Positions 5,196 through 5,945 of a stretch of DNA of 5,945 nt are shown here, piece by piece. The stretch's first letter is position 1; each line of letters opens with the position of its first letter. The position numbers and the translations under genes are program-made. The stretch spans positions 1 to 5,945 of the forward strand of contig JAITCJ010000181.1 of the NCBI GenBank assembly GCA_031283145.1. Direction: 5' to 3'. Under the pieces are notes generated by a model that was not told the DNA's origin, did no database searches, and was given only the letters and a program-made list of their open reading frames with translations. This DNA comes from Holophagales bacterium. Lineage in GTDB: Bacteria; Acidobacteriota; Holophagae; Holophagales; Holophagaceae.

Positions 5196-5945
5196 ATGAG
5201 CAAATTCCGCATGTCTCCCCAACCAGGAAGCCGTTTGGCGGCATATGTTGGAGATTTCCTGCCTTTGGTTTTGGAACATGAATCCGCAGGAAAGCCCGGA
5301 TGGTACGCTTTTTTAAGGACAAACCTGGGGCGCGGAGCGCTGGCCCGCAGAGAAGTCATCGCAAGAGCCGGCGGACGTGAGGCCGGATTGCTTACTTTTG
5401 GCGGAGCCAGTTGGCACGACATCCCGCTGCAGGCTGAACATGGCAAGTGGAGTTTGGATTTAGCTTTTGCTGAAGTAGGTTTTTTCGGAGCAAAGGCTTA
5501 CGTTATTGACCCAAGCGGACAACAGCACTGGCCTGATGGTCCCGATCTCGCCATTTCTGTTTTGCCTGACAATTTGCGCGCCGGAAATACAATATATTGC
5601 GCTTTCCCAAGGATGTTTGGTCGCTCTCGCGTTCAGTCGCAAACAGCGGACCCCGATCAAGAAGCTAAATACCGGCAAATGGAAAGCGACGGCCTCACTA
5701 TTATCCCAAAAAGCGGGACATTGCGCGAGGTCACGGCTCAACTTGACCACATCATCAACGTCTTGGGATGCCGCATACTTCACCTGCTGCCCATTGGCCC
5801 GGTCCCTACAGTCACCGCCAAAATGGGGCGATTTGGAAGCCCTTACGCCTCCCAGGATTTTACGGCTATTGACCCCGCCTTAATAGATTTTGACCAGCAA
5901 ACTACCGGCGTAGAGCAGTTTTGTGAATTGGCGGATGGAGTACAT
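5196..5945 (+). CDS. GH13-type alpha-glucan enzyme (debranching/amylase-like), N-terminal part
   Basis: The frame runs open for 250 codons to the window end, so the C-terminal part is missing. The ATG at 5196 is preceded by GAGGTGAT, a good Shine-Dalgarno although close to the start. Residues about 1-140 look like a beta-rich accessory domain (WSLDLAF.EVGFFGAKAYV, then WPDGPDLAISV), resembling N-terminal sandwich domains of glycogen-active enzymes. From about 180 the start of a GH13 (beta/alpha)8 barrel is visible: LDHIINVLGCRILHLLPIGP (first strand, 183-202), then SPYASQDFTAIDPAL (215-229) and TTGVEQFCELADGVH (236-250), matching the usual Y-x-x-x-D(Y/F)..VDP..G...F..LV...H pattern. The catalytic Asp and Glu lie beyond the window. 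No signal peptide is seen, so it is probably a cytosolic enzyme for glycogen or maltodextrin. Whether it cuts alpha-1,6 or alpha-1,4 bonds, or is a transferase, cannot be told. Spacing suggests co-transcription with prfA. Confidence 0.75.
   Translation, partial: MSKFRMSPQPGSRLAAYVGDFLPLVLEHESAGKPGWYAFLRTNLGRGALARREVIARAGGREAGLLTFGGASWHDIPLQAEHGKWSLDLAFAEVGFFGAKAYVIDPSGQQHWPDGPDLAISVLPDNLRAGNTIYCAFPRMFGRSRVQSQTADPDQEAKYRQMESDGLTIIPKSGTLREVTAQLDHIINVLGCRILHLLPIGPVPTVTAKMGRFGSPYASQDFTAIDPALIDFDQQTTGVEQFCELADGVH

Overview
This is a chromosomal housekeeping window of moderate GC with no mobile element, CRISPR array, tRNA or rRNA. It most likely comes from a diderm (Gram-negative-type) bacterium of a poorly sampled lineage. 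Three things point that way: a signal-peptide-bearing FecR/DUF6600-type protein, a ClpB disaggregase, and a full-length release factor 1 with unusual residues around its GGQ loop. A PVC-like or neighbouring phylum is possible, but the window alone cannot settle taxonomy. The genetic code looks standard: TAA, TAG and TGA all end genes.

Layout. The 3' end of clpB (+, 1-201) converges with a large gene (-, 208-2046) for an exported FecR-domain protein with a Trp/Tyr-rich middle and an Arg-rich disordered tail. Only 6 bases separate the two stop codons. A 114-base intergenic region holds that gene's probable promoter and a short direct repeat. Next on the minus strand come a small exported protein of unknown function (2161-2829), which carries a 12-base homopolymer tract near its 3' end, and tatD (2856-3632). 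tatD lies upstream of the small gene in transcription order, 26 bases away, so the two are probably co-transcribed.

A divergent region (3633-3770) separates tatD from rpmE (+, 3771-3983), which encodes the zinc-ribbon form of ribosomal protein L31. rpmE has a recognisable promoter, a hairpin-containing leader, a strong Shine-Dalgarno sequence and a textbook terminator (3997-4037). prfA (release factor 1, 4107-5183) follows with its own possible promoter. Twelve bases after it starts a GH13-type alpha-glucan-active enzyme (5196 to the window end, incomplete).

Function. rpmE and prfA form a translation cluster. The gene after prfA is a sugar-polymer enzyme, where many bacteria have the RF methylase gene prmC. 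tatD and its partner could relate to nucleic-acid or envelope quality control, but the partner is unrecognised. I see no clear new multi-gene system. The best leads are the homopolymer tract in the unknown exported gene, the structured rpmE leader, the RF1 GGQ-loop substitutions and the FecR/aromatic-rich protein.
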